Shown: in pieces, positions 18,651 through 26,591 of the stretch
Layout of the letters: each line of letters begins with the position of its first letter
Numbering within the stretch: position 1 is the stretch's first letter
NCBI RefSeq assembly: GCF_014646015.1
Contig: NZ_BMMQ01000007.1
Span: 1 to 64,000 of the forward strand
Source of the DNA: Microbacterium nanhaiense
Lineage (GTDB): Bacteria > Actinomycetota > Actinomycetes > Actinomycetales > Microbacteriaceae
Length of the DNA: 64,000 nucleotides
Direction of reading: 5' to 3'
Translations under genes and position numbers: made by a program
Notes under the pieces: generated by a model
Database searches by the model: none
The model's input: only the letters and a program-made list of their open reading frames with translations
Told to the model about the DNA's origin: nothing

Positions 18651-18956
18651 TTACCAGCTCGACTTGGTGATGCCGGGCAGCTCGCCGCGGTGAGCCATGT
18701 CGCGGAAGCGGACACGCGAGATGCCGTACTTCGTGAGGACACCGCGGGGGCGGCCGTCGATGACGTCGCGCGAGCGGACGCGCACCGGCGAGGCGTTGCG
18801 GGGCAGCTTCTGCAGGCCCACGCGAGCGGCCTCGCGTTGCTCGTCGGTCGCGTTGGGGTCGACGAGGGTCTTCTTCAGCTCGAGACGCTTCTCGGCGTAA
18901 CGGGCGACGACAACCTTGCGCTGCTCGTTGCGCGCAATCTTGCTCTTCTTAGCCAT
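18651..18956 (-). CDS. rpsN: 30S ribosomal protein S14, zinc-free type
   Basis: Small-subunit protein of 101 residues, the long S14 form, with the conserved [16 protein letters not shown] start and the [34 protein letters not shown] end. It has no cysteine, so it is the zinc-independent type, which in many actinobacteria is a stress or low-zinc paralog under Zur. It starts 2 bases after the rpmG stop, third in an rpmB-rpmG-rpsN operon that lies next to zinc-uptake genes. Confidence 0.96.
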   Translation of the reverse strand: MAKKSKIARNEQRKVVVARYAEKRLELKKTLVDPNATDEQREAARVGLQKLPRNASPVRVRSRDVIDGRPRGVLTKYGISRVRFRDMAHRGELPGITKSSW

Positions 18957-18958
18957 GC

Positions 18959-19128
<170 letters not shown>

Positions 19129-19129
<1 letters not shown>

Positions 19130-19365
19130 TAGAGCTTCACACCCTTCGCGATCAGGTCCTTGACGACCGACTCGATGCCGCGCGCGTCGATGACCTTGAT
19201 GCCCTTAGCCGACACGTTCAGCGTGATCTTGCGTCCCAGCGAGGGGACAAAGTACGTCTTCTTCTGCACGTTCGGGTCGAACCGGCGCTTCGTGCGACGG
19301 TGCGAGTGCGAGACGTTGTGACCGAAACCGGGGGTGGTTCCCGTCACCTGGCACACAGCAGCCAT
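19129..19365 (-). CDS. rpmB: 50S ribosomal protein L28
   Basis: A 78-residue large-subunit protein with the hallmark [32 protein letters not shown] segment and the [16 protein letters not shown] end. Only one cysteine (residue 5) is present, so the zinc-site cysteine set is incomplete. It is the first gene of the rpmB-rpmG-rpsN unit, with GAAGGAGAG before the ATG. I see no Zur-type box in its leader, so low-zinc control is not supported here. Confidence 0.96.
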
Positions 19366-19469
19366 GGTTCACTCTCCTTCAATACCGTGACCCCGGACGG
19401 GATCACCCAAGATCTCTTGTCTGCGCACCGCGTCCCCCGCCCGATATCGGGCTGTGTTCAGGGGCGTGA

Positions 19470-19484
19470 TGCACGATCCGTGCA
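19470..19484. promoter_or_regulatory. inverted repeats in rpmB leader
   Basis: TGCACG-ATC-CGTGCA is a perfect 15-bp dyad about 105 bases upstream of rpmB. A second palindrome, CCGATATCGG, lies at 19441-19450. They sit between a possible minus-strand -10 (TAGAGT, 19515-19510) and the gene, so they could be operators or leader structures. Function is unknown. Confidence 0.4.
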
Positions 19485-19546
19485 CAGGAGTGCGCACGGC
19501 CAAAGAGAGACTCTACCAGAGGCCGGGCGTGTCGCCTCCCAGCTTC

Positions 19547-20953
19547 TCACCAGGGGCCGACCTCGCACCAGCTGATGTCGAAGCCGGGCCAGGTCGCGAC
19601 CTCGTCGCCGGTGTCGCCGTCGTAGATGCGCGTTTCGATGCGCTCCGGGAGCGACTGCACCCCGCCGTCGTATGCGGGCCCGGTCGCGTCGGAGACGATC
19701 AGCGCGATGTACTGCGCGCTCGGTGAGGCGCACACCTGCTGCAGCACGTCCGTGTCTCTCGTCGCGGCGATCTCGCGTGCGTCGCCCTCGGGGCTGGCGA
19801 TGACGATGCGGGAGGTCGTGGGGATGCCGTCCTCGAGCATCGCGTAGGAGCGCAGCGTGTCGCCGCTCGGCAGGGGCTGGATGTGCCCGAGCAGCGCGTC
19901 GCGGTCGAACTGCACCTCGGAGAGCACGCGCTGCTCGCCCGTGGCGAGGTCGAGTTCGACGAATCCCTCCTCGAAACGGTCGATCAGCGCCGTGTAGGTC
20001 GAGCGGGCGACGCCCTCGATGCCGAGGGCCGTACCGAAGGACGACACCTCGCCGTCGGGGTTCTGCCGGTCGACGAGCGTGAGGTCGCCGTCGAAGGAGT
20101 TCAGCAGCAGCGACGAGGTCTCGGGCACGAAGCGCCACCTGTCGATGCTGGGTTCGGATCCGCCGACGACGACGGGCACGGGCGCGTCGGCCGACGCGAG
20201 GGATCCCGTGAACAGGACGTTCTCGCGACCGCCCGCGGCCGAGAGGTTCGCGTCGGTGAAGGTGAAGCCGTAGAGCTGACCCCGCTCGGAGACCTGGAGC
20301 CCCGTGACCGTGCCGGGCCCGGGGAGCGGGATCTCGTGCGTCGCCCCGGAGGCCCGGTCGATGACGGTGACGTGCATGACCCCGCCGTCGACGGTCGTCG
20401 CGATGAGGTAGGCGCTCGTCGCCCGGAAGTCGTCGATCTGGGCGGCGGAGAAGACGGTGTCGTCGGTGTCGGCGCCGACCGTGCGGCTGACGATGCGGTC
20501 GTCGCCGGCCGCATCGCGCTCGAGCATGAGCACCCTCGCCTTCGGCGTCGTGAAGCTCGTCGTGAGGGTCGAGGCGGGCCCGCCGCCGAGGCCCCGCACG
20601 CCGTCGATCGTCACGGTGTAGGTGGTGTCGGCGTCGAGCGCCGTGGGGAAGCGCACGCCGACGGTGCGCCCCGCGGCGTCGAGCGTGAAGTCGGTCGCCG
20701 GTTCGACCGTGACGTCGGCCTCGTCGATCTCGGCGAGCGACTCGTTCGCGGTGAAGATGACGCGGCTTCCGGACTGCGCGACGGCGGCCTCCGGATCCTG
20801 TTGGATCTGGGTCGCACGCGGCCCCTGGGCGAGGCTGCTCGCGGCGGCCGCGCCGCCGACGACGGCGAGCGCACCGAGGGTGATCGCCAGGCCGCGCGCG
20901 AAGCGACCCCGGCCGCGCGCGATCCGCTGGCCGCGGCGCGAATCAGTACTCAT
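19547..20953 (-). CDS. membrane-anchored Ig-like/beta-propeller-like protein
   Basis: Unrecognised exported protein, 468 residues. A basic N-terminus is followed by one hydrophobic segment (GLAITLGALAVVGGAAAASSLA, about 21-42). Next comes an Ig-like domain (about 60-135) whose end, TYTVTIDGVRGLGG...LTTSFTTPKA, is of the bacterial Ig-like type. The remaining 300 residues show repeated beta blades like those of surface beta-propellers (HVTVIDRASGATHEIPLPGPG). It overlaps the preceding zinc-operon gene by 11 bases, so it is the last gene of that operon. A metal-related role is possible from context only. Confidence 0.75.
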   Translation of the reverse strand: MSTDSRRGQRIARGRGRFARGLAITLGALAVVGGAAAASSLAQGPRATQIQQDPEAAVAQSGSRVIFTANESLAEIDEADVTVEPATDFTLDAAGRTVGVRFPTALDADTTYTVTIDGVRGLGGGPASTLTTSFTTPKARVLMLERDAAGDDRIVSRTVGADTDDTVFSAAQIDDFRATSAYLIATTVDGGVMHVTVIDRASGATHEIPLPGPGTVTGLQVSERGQLYGFTFTDANLSAAGGRENVLFTGSLASADAPVPVVVGGSEPSIDRWRFVPETSSLLLNSFDGDLTLVDRQNPDGEVSSFGTALGIEGVARSTYTALIDRFEEGFVELDLATGEQRVLSEVQFDRDALLGHIQPLPSGDTLRSYAMLEDGIPTTSRIVIASPEGDAREIAATRDTDVLQQVCASPSAQYIALIVSDATGPAYDGGVQSLPERIETRIYDGDTGDEVATWPGFDISWCEVGPW

Positions 20954-21638
20954 ACGGGTCGTCCGGTTCGTCGATCCGGGTGAGGCCGGAGGCGGAGACG
21001 ACGAGGCGTCCGTCGGGGTCGACCTCGATGTCTCCCGTCACCTCGACCCAGTCGCCGGTGCTCAGGCCGTCGACGTCGCCCTCGAGCGGCAGGGTCGCGG
21101 TCTGCGCGTCGACGACGCAGTGCGTGATGACGAGGCGGCTGAGGGATCCGTCGGTCATGAAGCCCGTGAGCGTCACGGTCTCGCCGGCGTAGCGCTCGGG
21201 GTTGGTCGCGGTGGCGAACACGGCCGACCAGTCGCCGACGCCGAAGGCCGAGGTATCGACGACGCCGAGCTGCACCTCGTCGGCTCCCGCGAACAGGGGC
21301 GGGGTGCCGGTGTCGCGCTCCATCGCCAACTCCGCCGACAGCGTCGCGGGGGGCAGGATCAGCGCGCCGATCGCCACGGCGCCCGCGACGGCGCCGCCGA
21401 TGCCGCCCGCGATCGCGCCGATGCGGGAGGGGGATCCGTGGTCGTGATCGTGTTCGTCGTCGGTGGTGCGGATCGCGACCGCGGCGATGGATCCGATCAG
21501 GATGAGCACGGCCATGCCGCACGCGAACCAGGCCTGGCTCGTGTTGATGTAAAGCTGCAGGCGCCCCGTGACGGTGAGCGTGAGCGTGAGGACCGAGAGC
21601 GCGGCCGCGAGGACGACGCCGAGGTACTTAGAGAACAA
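20943..21638 (-). CDS. TIGR03943 / YcgQ-like membrane protein
   Basis: A 231-residue protein with two N-terminal membrane segments, a histidine-aspartate patch (DDEHDHDHG) on the loop between hydrophobic parts, a third hydrophobic segment, then a soluble beta domain (YAGETVTLTGFMTD, ITHCVVDAQTATLPLEG, GDWVEVTGDIEV). These are the marks of the TIGR03943/YcgQ family, which travels with YraQ/YcgR permeases. The likely start is a TTG at 21638, overlapping the permease stop by 11 bases. Its place in a zur operon and the metal-binding-type patch suggest zinc handling, but the family function is not settled. Confidence 0.84.
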   Translation of the reverse strand: MFSKYLGVVLAAALSVLTLTLTVTGRLQLYINTSQAWFACGMAVLILIGSIAAVAIRTTDDEHDHDHGSPSRIGAIAGGIGGAVAGAVAIGALILPPATLSAELAMERDTGTPPLFAGADEVQLGVVDTSAFGVGDWSAVFATATNPERYAGETVTLTGFMTDGSLSRLVITHCVVDAQTATLPLEGDVDGLSTGDWVEVTGDIEVDPDGRLVVSASGLTRIDEPDDPYEY

Positions 21639-22644
21639 GGTTCATCACCGCCCCGATGGCGAAGGCGGCGAGCACGACGACGGCGACGATCACGCCGATC
21701 GCGCGCACCGTGAAGGTCGTGCGCAGCAGGGAGATCATCTTGATGTCGACGACCGGGCCGACCAGCAGGAAGGCGACGATCGAGCCCGTCGTGAAGGTCG
21801 ACGCGAGGCTCAGCGCGAAGAAGCTGTCGACGTTGGAGCACAGCGAGACGGTGATCGCGAGGATCATCATCGCGACGATCGACAGCACGGGGTTCGAGCC
21901 GATCGCCACGAGCGCGGAGCGCGGCACGATCACCTGGACCGCCCCGGCGAGGGCCGAGCCGATGATGAGCGCCGGCATCACGGCGCGGAGCTCGACCGTG
22001 AACTGCGAGACGCTGCGCTCGAGCCTGCTGCCGTGGGCGTCGTGCGCGTGGTCGCACGCGACGCGGAACCGCTCGGTGAGGAGGCGATCCGGATCCGGGT
22101 GCCGGCTGAACAGCCACCCGATGAGCACAGCGATCGCGTAGCCGCCGAGCAAGCGGGCGACGAGGATGCCGCCGGACATTCCGAAGGCCTGGTGGGTCGT
22201 GATGATCACGATGGGGTTGACGATCGGCGCCGCGACGAGGAAAGCCAGCGTGTCGGCGGGCCCGATGCCTCGCATCATGAGGCCGCGGGCGAAGGGCACG
22301 TTGCCGCACTCGCACACGGGTATGAGCATGCCGAGGGCCGCGAGGGCGAGTCGGCGTGGCCATGCCCGGGTCGGCAGCACGCGGTGGATGAACGACGCGG
22401 GCACCCATACCTGGATCGCGATCGAGAGGATCACACCGAGAGCGACGAAGGGTAGCGACTCGATGAGCACGCTGAATGTGAGCGTGAGGCCGTCCTGCGC
22501 GCGGGCGGGAAGCGGCTCGTCGAAGAGCCCGGGGAGGAAGGCGTTCACGGCGAAGAGCGCCGCGACGATCGCGACGCCGACGGCGGCGCCGCGCGCCCAT
22601 CCGGCGGTGGATCCACGCCGGCTCGCGCGCGTGACGGACGTCAT
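21628..22644 (-). CDS. YraQ/YcgR-like permease
   Basis: Polytopic membrane protein, 338 residues, of the DUF318/COG0701 permease family. It has the diagnostic LGMLIPVCECGNVPFARGLMMRG motif with paired cysteines and the AAPIVNPIVI segment, repeated in the second half as LCSNVDSFFALSLAS and VGPVVDIKM. A cytoplasmic loop carries HAHDAHG. It starts 4 bases after the zur stop and is coupled to the YcgQ-like gene after it. Such pairs are proposed metal or small-molecule transporters; location behind zur suggests zinc. Confidence 0.88.
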   Translation of the reverse strand: MTSVTRASRRGSTAGWARGAAVGVAIVAALFAVNAFLPGLFDEPLPARAQDGLTLTFSVLIESLPFVALGVILSIAIQVWVPASFIHRVLPTRAWPRRLALAALGMLIPVCECGNVPFARGLMMRGIGPADTLAFLVAAPIVNPIVIITTHQAFGMSGGILVARLLGGYAIAVLIGWLFSRHPDPDRLLTERFRVACDHAHDAHGSRLERSVSQFTVELRAVMPALIIGSALAGAVQVIVPRSALVAIGSNPVLSIVAMMILAITVSLCSNVDSFFALSLASTFTTGSIVAFLLVGPVVDIKMISLLRTTFTVRAIGVIVAVVVLAAFAIGAVMNLVL

Positions 22645-22648
22645 GCGT

Positions 22649-23044
22649 TTACTCGCCCTTTGCCGCGCACTCGGCGCACACGCCGAAGATGTCGACGACG
22701 TGCTCCGCGTCGCGGAAGCCGTTCTCGGCCGCGACGTCGTGCGCCCAGCTCTCGACGGCCCCCGCCTCGATCTCGACCGTCTTACCGCATCGACGGCAGA
22801 TCAGGTGGTGGTGGTGCCCGGTCGAGGCGCACGCGCGGAAGAGGTTCTCGCCGTCGGGGCTCTGCAGGCTGTCCGCCTCACCCGACTTGGCGAAGTTCGC
22901 GAGGGTGCGATACACCGTCGCGAGGCCGATGCCGGTCTCGTCGCGAAGCCGCGCGTGAAGATCCTGCGCGCTCACGAAACCGGCGCTTTCGGCGAGCGCC
23001 TCGCGCACCGCTTCGCGCTGCCACGTGTTCCGCTGAATAGCCAT
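22649..23044 (-). CDS. zur: Fur-family regulator Zur
   Basis: Zinc-responsive repressor, 131 residues. The winged helix includes GIGLATVYRTLANFAKSGE, the core is GHHHHLICRRCGKTVEI, and the structural zinc site is CxxC (83, 86) with CxxC (123, 126). Assignment as Zur rather than Fur or PerR rests on its place in a znuCB operon and on the Zur box at znuA. It follows znuB by 9 bases. A TAGGCT hexamer (23056-23051, minus strand) inside the end of znuB stops six bases before the zur ATG, so zur may also have its own leaderless promoter. Confidence 0.92.
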   Translation of the reverse strand: MAIQRNTWQREAVREALAESAGFVSAQDLHARLRDETGIGLATVYRTLANFAKSGEADSLQSPDGENLFRACASTGHHHHLICRRCGKTVEIEAGAVESWAHDVAAENGFRDAEHVVDIFGVCAECAAKGE

Positions 23045-23053
23045 ACCCCGAGC

Positions 23054-23929
23054 CTACTTCGCGCGCGTCTGGGTGGCCCGTCCGCGCTGCCAGGAGATCA
23101 ACCGGCAGACCACGTAGATCGCGAACGAGATCGTGGTGATGTAGGGGCTGACCGGCAGCGTGCCCGCGATGGCGAGCAGGATCCCGCCCGCCGCCGAGAC
23201 GAGCCCGAACAGCGCCGAGAGCAGCGGAACCGACAGCGGGCCGTGCGTCACGCGCATCGCGGCCGCCGCGGGCGTGACGAGCAGGGCCATGACGAGCAGG
23301 GCTCCGATGATGTGCACGGCGGCGGCGACGATCGCGCCGAGGAGAAGCATGAACACGAGGCTCAGCCCCTGCACCGGCAGGCCGCGCGCCTCGGCCGACT
23401 GCGGATCCATCGAATCGAAGCGCAGCGGGTTCCACACCACGATCAGGCCGATGAAGACCACCGCGCAGATGCCCACGAGCCACCACATGTCGGCGTCGGA
23501 CACCGCGACGATCTGGCCGGTGAGGAGGCTGAATCGGTTGGCGGAGCGCCCCTCGTAAAGCGAGAGGAAGAGGATGCCGAGGCCGAGACCGAACGGCATG
23601 AGGACTCCGACGATCGAGTTGCGATCCCGCGCCCTCGCCCCCAGGAGTCCGATGATCATGGCCGCGACGATCGCGCCCGCGAGGGATCCGATCACGAGGG
23701 ATCCGCCAAGGAGGAGCGCGAGCGCGGCGCCGGCAAAGGAGAGCTCGCTGATGCCGTGCACGGCGAAGGCCATGTCACGCTGCATGACGAAGGTGCCGAT
23801 GAGGCCGCCGACGATGCCGAGCGCGATCGCAACGATGAGCGGGTTCCGCATGAGCACGAGCAGCTCGCCGTAGTCATCGAACGAGAACACGTCGGACCAG
23901 GCGATGGCGGGGCGGATCAGCATGTCCAT
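23054..23929 (-). CDS. znuB: zinc ABC transporter permease
   Basis: Family 9 metal permease, 291 residues and about eight or nine membrane segments. Conserved pieces include FVMQRDMAFAVHGISELSFAGAALA, AMIIGLLGARARDRNSIVGVLMPFGLGLGILFLSL and VHIIGALLVMALLVTPAAAA. It forms the membrane channel of the ZnuABC zinc importer. Its ATG overlaps the znuC stop by one base (TGATG). Confidence 0.92.
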   Translation of the reverse strand: MDMLIRPAIAWSDVFSFDDYGELLVLMRNPLIVAIALGIVGGLIGTFVMQRDMAFAVHGISELSFAGAALALLLGGSLVIGSLAGAIVAAMIIGLLGARARDRNSIVGVLMPFGLGLGILFLSLYEGRSANRFSLLTGQIVAVSDADMWWLVGICAVVFIGLIVVWNPLRFDSMDPQSAEARGLPVQGLSLVFMLLLGAIVAAAVHIIGALLVMALLVTPAAAAMRVTHGPLSVPLLSALFGLVSAAGGILLAIAGTLPVSPYITTISFAIYVVCRLISWQRGRATQTRAK

Positions 23930-24756
23930 CAGAACCCCTCGCGCTCGTCGTCGTCGTGGTCGTGGTCGTGATGCGGGTGGTGGGGTTCGCCCTCCGGGAT
24001 GCCCGCGACGAGGAGGCGGCCGGCCGTGCGGACGACCTCGACGGGCGCGCCGTAGAGATCGCTCAGCACCTCGCTGCGCAGCACCTCGTCGGGGGTGCCG
24101 AGCCGGAATCGCCCGCCGGCGATGTACAGGATCCGGTCGACGACGCCGAGGACGGGGTTGATGTCGTGCGTGACGAAGACCACGCCCGCGCCCGTGGCGG
24201 CGCGCTGCTCGTCGATGATGCCGACCACCGCGCGCTGATTCTTCAGGTCGAGGCTCGACAGCGGCTCGTCGCAGAGCAACAGCGAAGGCCGGTCGGCGAG
24301 CGCCTGCCCGATGCGCAGGCGCTGCTGCTCGCCGCCGGACAGCGACCCGACCGGGTCGTCGGCGTAGGAGGCCGCGCCGACGGCGCCCAGCAGCTCGTCG
24401 ACCCGGGCGCGGTCGCCGCGACGCGGCACGGGGACGCCGAAGCGTGTGCCGTTGACGCCGAGTGCGACGAGGTCTCGGGCCCGCAGGCTCGTGCCGAGCG
24501 GGAACGGCCGCTGCTGGGGGATGTACCCGACGCGCTTGTTGCCGCGGCGAACGGGGCGCCCATCGACGTGGATCCGCCCCTCGCTGAGCTGGCGCAGCCC
24601 GAGGATCGCGCGCAGCAGCGTCGTCTTGCCCGATCCCGAGGGGCCGAGCACGGCGATGAACTCGCCGGGGTCGACCGTCAGATCGAGGCCGCTCCAGAGC
24701 TCCCTCCCCCGCAGCCGCAGCGCGGCGCCGGAGATGTCGAGAACGGGATCTGTCAT
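23929..24756 (-). CDS. znuC: zinc ABC transporter ATP-binding protein
   Basis: ABC ATPase of the metal-uptake class, 275 residues. Walker A is GPSGSGKTT, the signature is SLSGGEQQR, Walker B is LLLCDEPLSSLD, and the switch histidine is in VTHDINPV. The C-terminus carries an unusual tail rich in His and Asp (HHPHHDHDHDDDE) that could bind zinc and sense it at the ATPase; this is not typical of ABC ATPases. It heads the znuC-znuB-zur-permease operon. A TAGGAT hexamer (24768-24763, minus strand) lies six bases before the ATG, suggesting a leaderless mRNA. znuA is separate, upstream and behind a terminator. Confidence 0.92.
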   Translation of the reverse strand: MTDPVLDISGAALRLRGRELWSGLDLTVDPGEFIAVLGPSGSGKTTLLRAILGLRQLSEGRIHVDGRPVRRGNKRVGYIPQQRPFPLGTSLRARDLVALGVNGTRFGVPVPRRGDRARVDELLGAVGAASYADDPVGSLSGGEQQRLRIGQALADRPSLLLCDEPLSSLDLKNQRAVVGIIDEQRAATGAGVVFVTHDINPVLGVVDRILYIAGGRFRLGTPDEVLRSEVLSDLYGAPVEVVRTAGRLLVAGIPEGEPHHPHHDHDHDDDEREGF

Positions 24757-24807
24757 CGGGCCATCCTATTCGGGATCGATTATCGATTGCTTTGCGGGCA
24801 CGCGAAA

Positions 24808-24843
24808 GCCGTGCGGAGCCGGCCCCATCCGGCCCCGCACGGC
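24808..24843 (-). terminator. terminator of znuA
   Basis: GCCGTGCGG pairs with CCGCACGGC around an inner CCGG/CCGG stem, 11 bases after the znuA stop. It separates znuA from the znuC promoter, so the two zinc units are likely transcribed apart. Confidence 0.75.
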
Positions 24844-24854
24844 GGGTCTCGCGT

Positions 24855-25853
24855 CTAGCCGAGGGCGCCCGCGAGGGCCTCGGCGTTGTCGGTCATCCAC
24901 CCGAAGTAGTCGGATCCGTCCGGGATCGTCTCGGTGAACTCGATGACGGGCACGCCCGCGTTCTCGGCGGCCTGGATGACGCGCTCGGTCTCGGATCCAC
25001 CGGTCTGGGCGTTTGCGACGAGGACCGAGACCTCGCCGCCCTCGATCGCCTTGATCGCGCTGTTCAGGGTCGCGGGGGCCACGTCCTCACCGTGCTCGAC
25101 CGCCTCCGCGAAGCCCTCCGTCGTGACGTCCGTCAGGCCGGCGGCCTCCGCGAAGTAGGCGCCGACGGGCTCGGTGAAGAAGACGGTCGCGCCCGCGTGC
25201 GCGTCCGAGATCGCCTCGAGTTCGCCCTCGAGCTCACCGATCCGGTCGAGGACGCCCTGCGCGCCGCTCTCGATCTCGTCGGCGGCGTCCGGGATCAGCT
25301 CGGTGAGCTCGTCGCGCAGCGCCTCGGTGAAGTGCTCGATCGTGTGCGGGTCGTACCAGACGTGCTCGTTGAAGCCCTCGATGTGGTCATGGCCGTCCTC
25401 GTCCGCGTGGTCGTGGGCGTGGTCGTGCTCCTCCTCGGCGTGGTCGTGGTCGCCCTCGGCCTCCGCTCCGGGGTAGGCGTGCGAGTACTCGACGACGCTC
25501 ATCACGTGCTCGACCTCGGCGGTCGAGAGGAGGTCCTCCATGAAGTGGTCGTAGCCGCCGCCGTTCATGATCGCCAGATCGGCGTCCTGCACCGCGAGGC
25601 CATCGCGGGCCGTCGCCTCGTAGTCGTGCGGGTCGACCGATGCCGAGTCGATCACGGCGCCGACCGACGCCGCATCGCCGACGACCTGCCGCGCGATGTC
25701 GGCGTAGACGGTGGTCGAGGTGACGATCCGGAAGGCGCTGTCTCCGCCCGACGAGTCCCCCGTGGCGTCCGCATCGCTCGACGCGCATCCGGCAAGCAGG
25801 ATCGCAGGCGCGGCGACGAGGGACAGGGCAAGCAGGGCACGGCGGTTTCGCAT
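24855..25853 (-). CDS. znuA: zinc-binding lipoprotein of ABC importer
   Basis: Periplasmic-type (surface lipoprotein) zinc receptor of the ZnuABC system, cluster A-I, 332 residues from the chosen ATG. The lipobox is LAGC (C23). It has DPHDYEATARD, a long His-Asp-Glu-rich loop before HVWYDPHTIEHF, HAGATVFFTEPVGAYFAEAAGL and IEFTETIPDG, giving the expected His/Asp ligands. The start is set at MRNRR: an upstream in-frame ATG at 25877 would lie inside the Zur box and has no signal-peptide logic. The gene is monocistronic, under the Zur box at 25872. Confidence 0.93.
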   Translation of the reverse strand: MRNRRALLALSLVAAPAILLAGCASSDADATGDSSGGDSAFRIVTSTTVYADIARQVVGDAASVGAVIDSASVDPHDYEATARDGLAVQDADLAIMNGGGYDHFMEDLLSTAEVEHVMSVVEYSHAYPGAEAEGDHDHAEEEHDHAHDHADEDGHDHIEGFNEHVWYDPHTIEHFTEALRDELTELIPDAADEIESGAQGVLDRIGELEGELEAISDAHAGATVFFTEPVGAYFAEAAGLTDVTTEGFAEAVEHGEDVAPATLNSAIKAIEGGEVSVLVANAQTGGSETERVIQAAENAGVPVIEFTETIPDGSDYFGWMTDNAEALAGALG

Positions 25854-25871
25854 GGACCCACTGTACCTAAA

Positions 25872-25886
25872 TGACAATCGTTATCA
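25872..25886. promoter_or_regulatory. Zur box of znuA
   Basis: TGACAATCGTTATCA is a 15-bp dyad of the Fur/Zur type (TGA.AA...TT.TCA) 18 bases upstream of the znuA start. On the minus strand a TAGGTA -10 hexamer (25869-25864) follows it directly, so bound Zur would block the promoter. The zinc genes around it support Zur as the binder. Confidence 0.85.
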
Positions 25887-25932
25887 AAATCGGCGTTATC
25901 GAAACCGCGCGTTCGGGCCAGAGCCCGCCGGG

Positions 25933-26496
25933 TCAGTCCGCGCTCGCCCCGTCGGGCGTTTCGAGATCGGAGGCCATCTCGCGCAGGAAACGGATCACGA
26001 TCTCGCGTTCGGCCGCATCGAGGCGCGCCGCGGCATGGAACCGCCGCGCCTGCTGCCGCCCCACGCTCTCCCGAGCGGCGCGGTGAGTCTCGGGCGTGAT
26101 CGACACCGTCAGGGCGCGGCGGTCGGTGGGATGGGGAGCGCGCACGATGTGCGCCCCGCGCTCCAGGCGGTCCAGCAGCTTCGTCGTCGAGGCCGTCGAG
26201 ATTCCGAGGTGCTGGGCGAGCTGACCGGGCGTGACGAGCTCGCCGCGGTACCCCGTCACGATGAGGAAGTGCAGCGCGCGCATGTCGGTCTCGTTGAGGC
26301 GCATGTAGCGCTGCGCGGCCTCGCTGAGGCGGCGCTCCGCCGCGCGCAGTTCACCCAGTGCGTTCATGAGCTCGCCGATCTGACGCAGCTCGTCCTCGCC
26401 GATCGACGAGCGGTCGATCAGCGACGCATCGGGGTCGTTCGACACGAGGTCGAACATCGATCGAGCGCCGGCCGAATCGGAGGGGTGGTCCTGCAT
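25933..26496 (-). CDS. MarR family transcriptional regulator
   Basis: Winged-helix regulator, 187 residues. The N-terminal extension is acidic. The DNA-binding part is LAQHLGISTASTTKLLDRLERGAHIVRAPHPTDRRALTVSIT, with the usual DxR wing. It is divergent from an MMPL exporter gene, which it probably represses. A TAGAAT hexamer (26508-26503, minus strand) ends six bases before the ATG, consistent with a leaderless mRNA. Confidence 0.9.
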   Translation of the reverse strand: MQDHPSDSAGARSMFDLVSNDPDASLIDRSSIGEDELRQIGELMNALGELRAAERRLSEAAQRYMRLNETDMRALHFLIVTGYRGELVTPGQLAQHLGISTASTTKLLDRLERGAHIVRAPHPTDRRALTVSITPETHRAARESVGRQQARRFHAAARLDAAEREIVIRFLREMASDLETPDGASAD

Positions 26497-26519
26497 TCGG
26501 GCATTCTAACCTCTTCAAG

Positions 26520-26560
26520 AATCACACTAAGTTGATTTCTCGCTTGTCTAGCAATAGGCT
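26520..26560 (+). promoter_or_regulatory. promoter of MMPL gene with MarR-type operator
   Basis: The -35 TTGATT (26532-26537) and -10 TAGGCT (26555-26560) are spaced by 17 bases. An inverted repeat AATCA-N8-TGATT (26520-26537) covers the -35 box, and a smaller dyad TCTTCAAGA lies at 26512-26520. Both are suitable binding sites for the divergent MarR regulator. Confidence 0.65.
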
Positions 26561-26591
26561 CGGACGCAACGTTCCAGAAGAGGAGGCCACC

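Noticed and set aside
25381..25480. Tandem repeat in znuA (GTCGTG-like units)
   Set aside because: It simply encodes the His-Asp-rich metal loop of the zinc receptor.
25854..25877. Upstream ATG for znuA at 25877
   Set aside because: It lies within the Zur box and upstream of the -10; the signal peptide begins properly at 25853.
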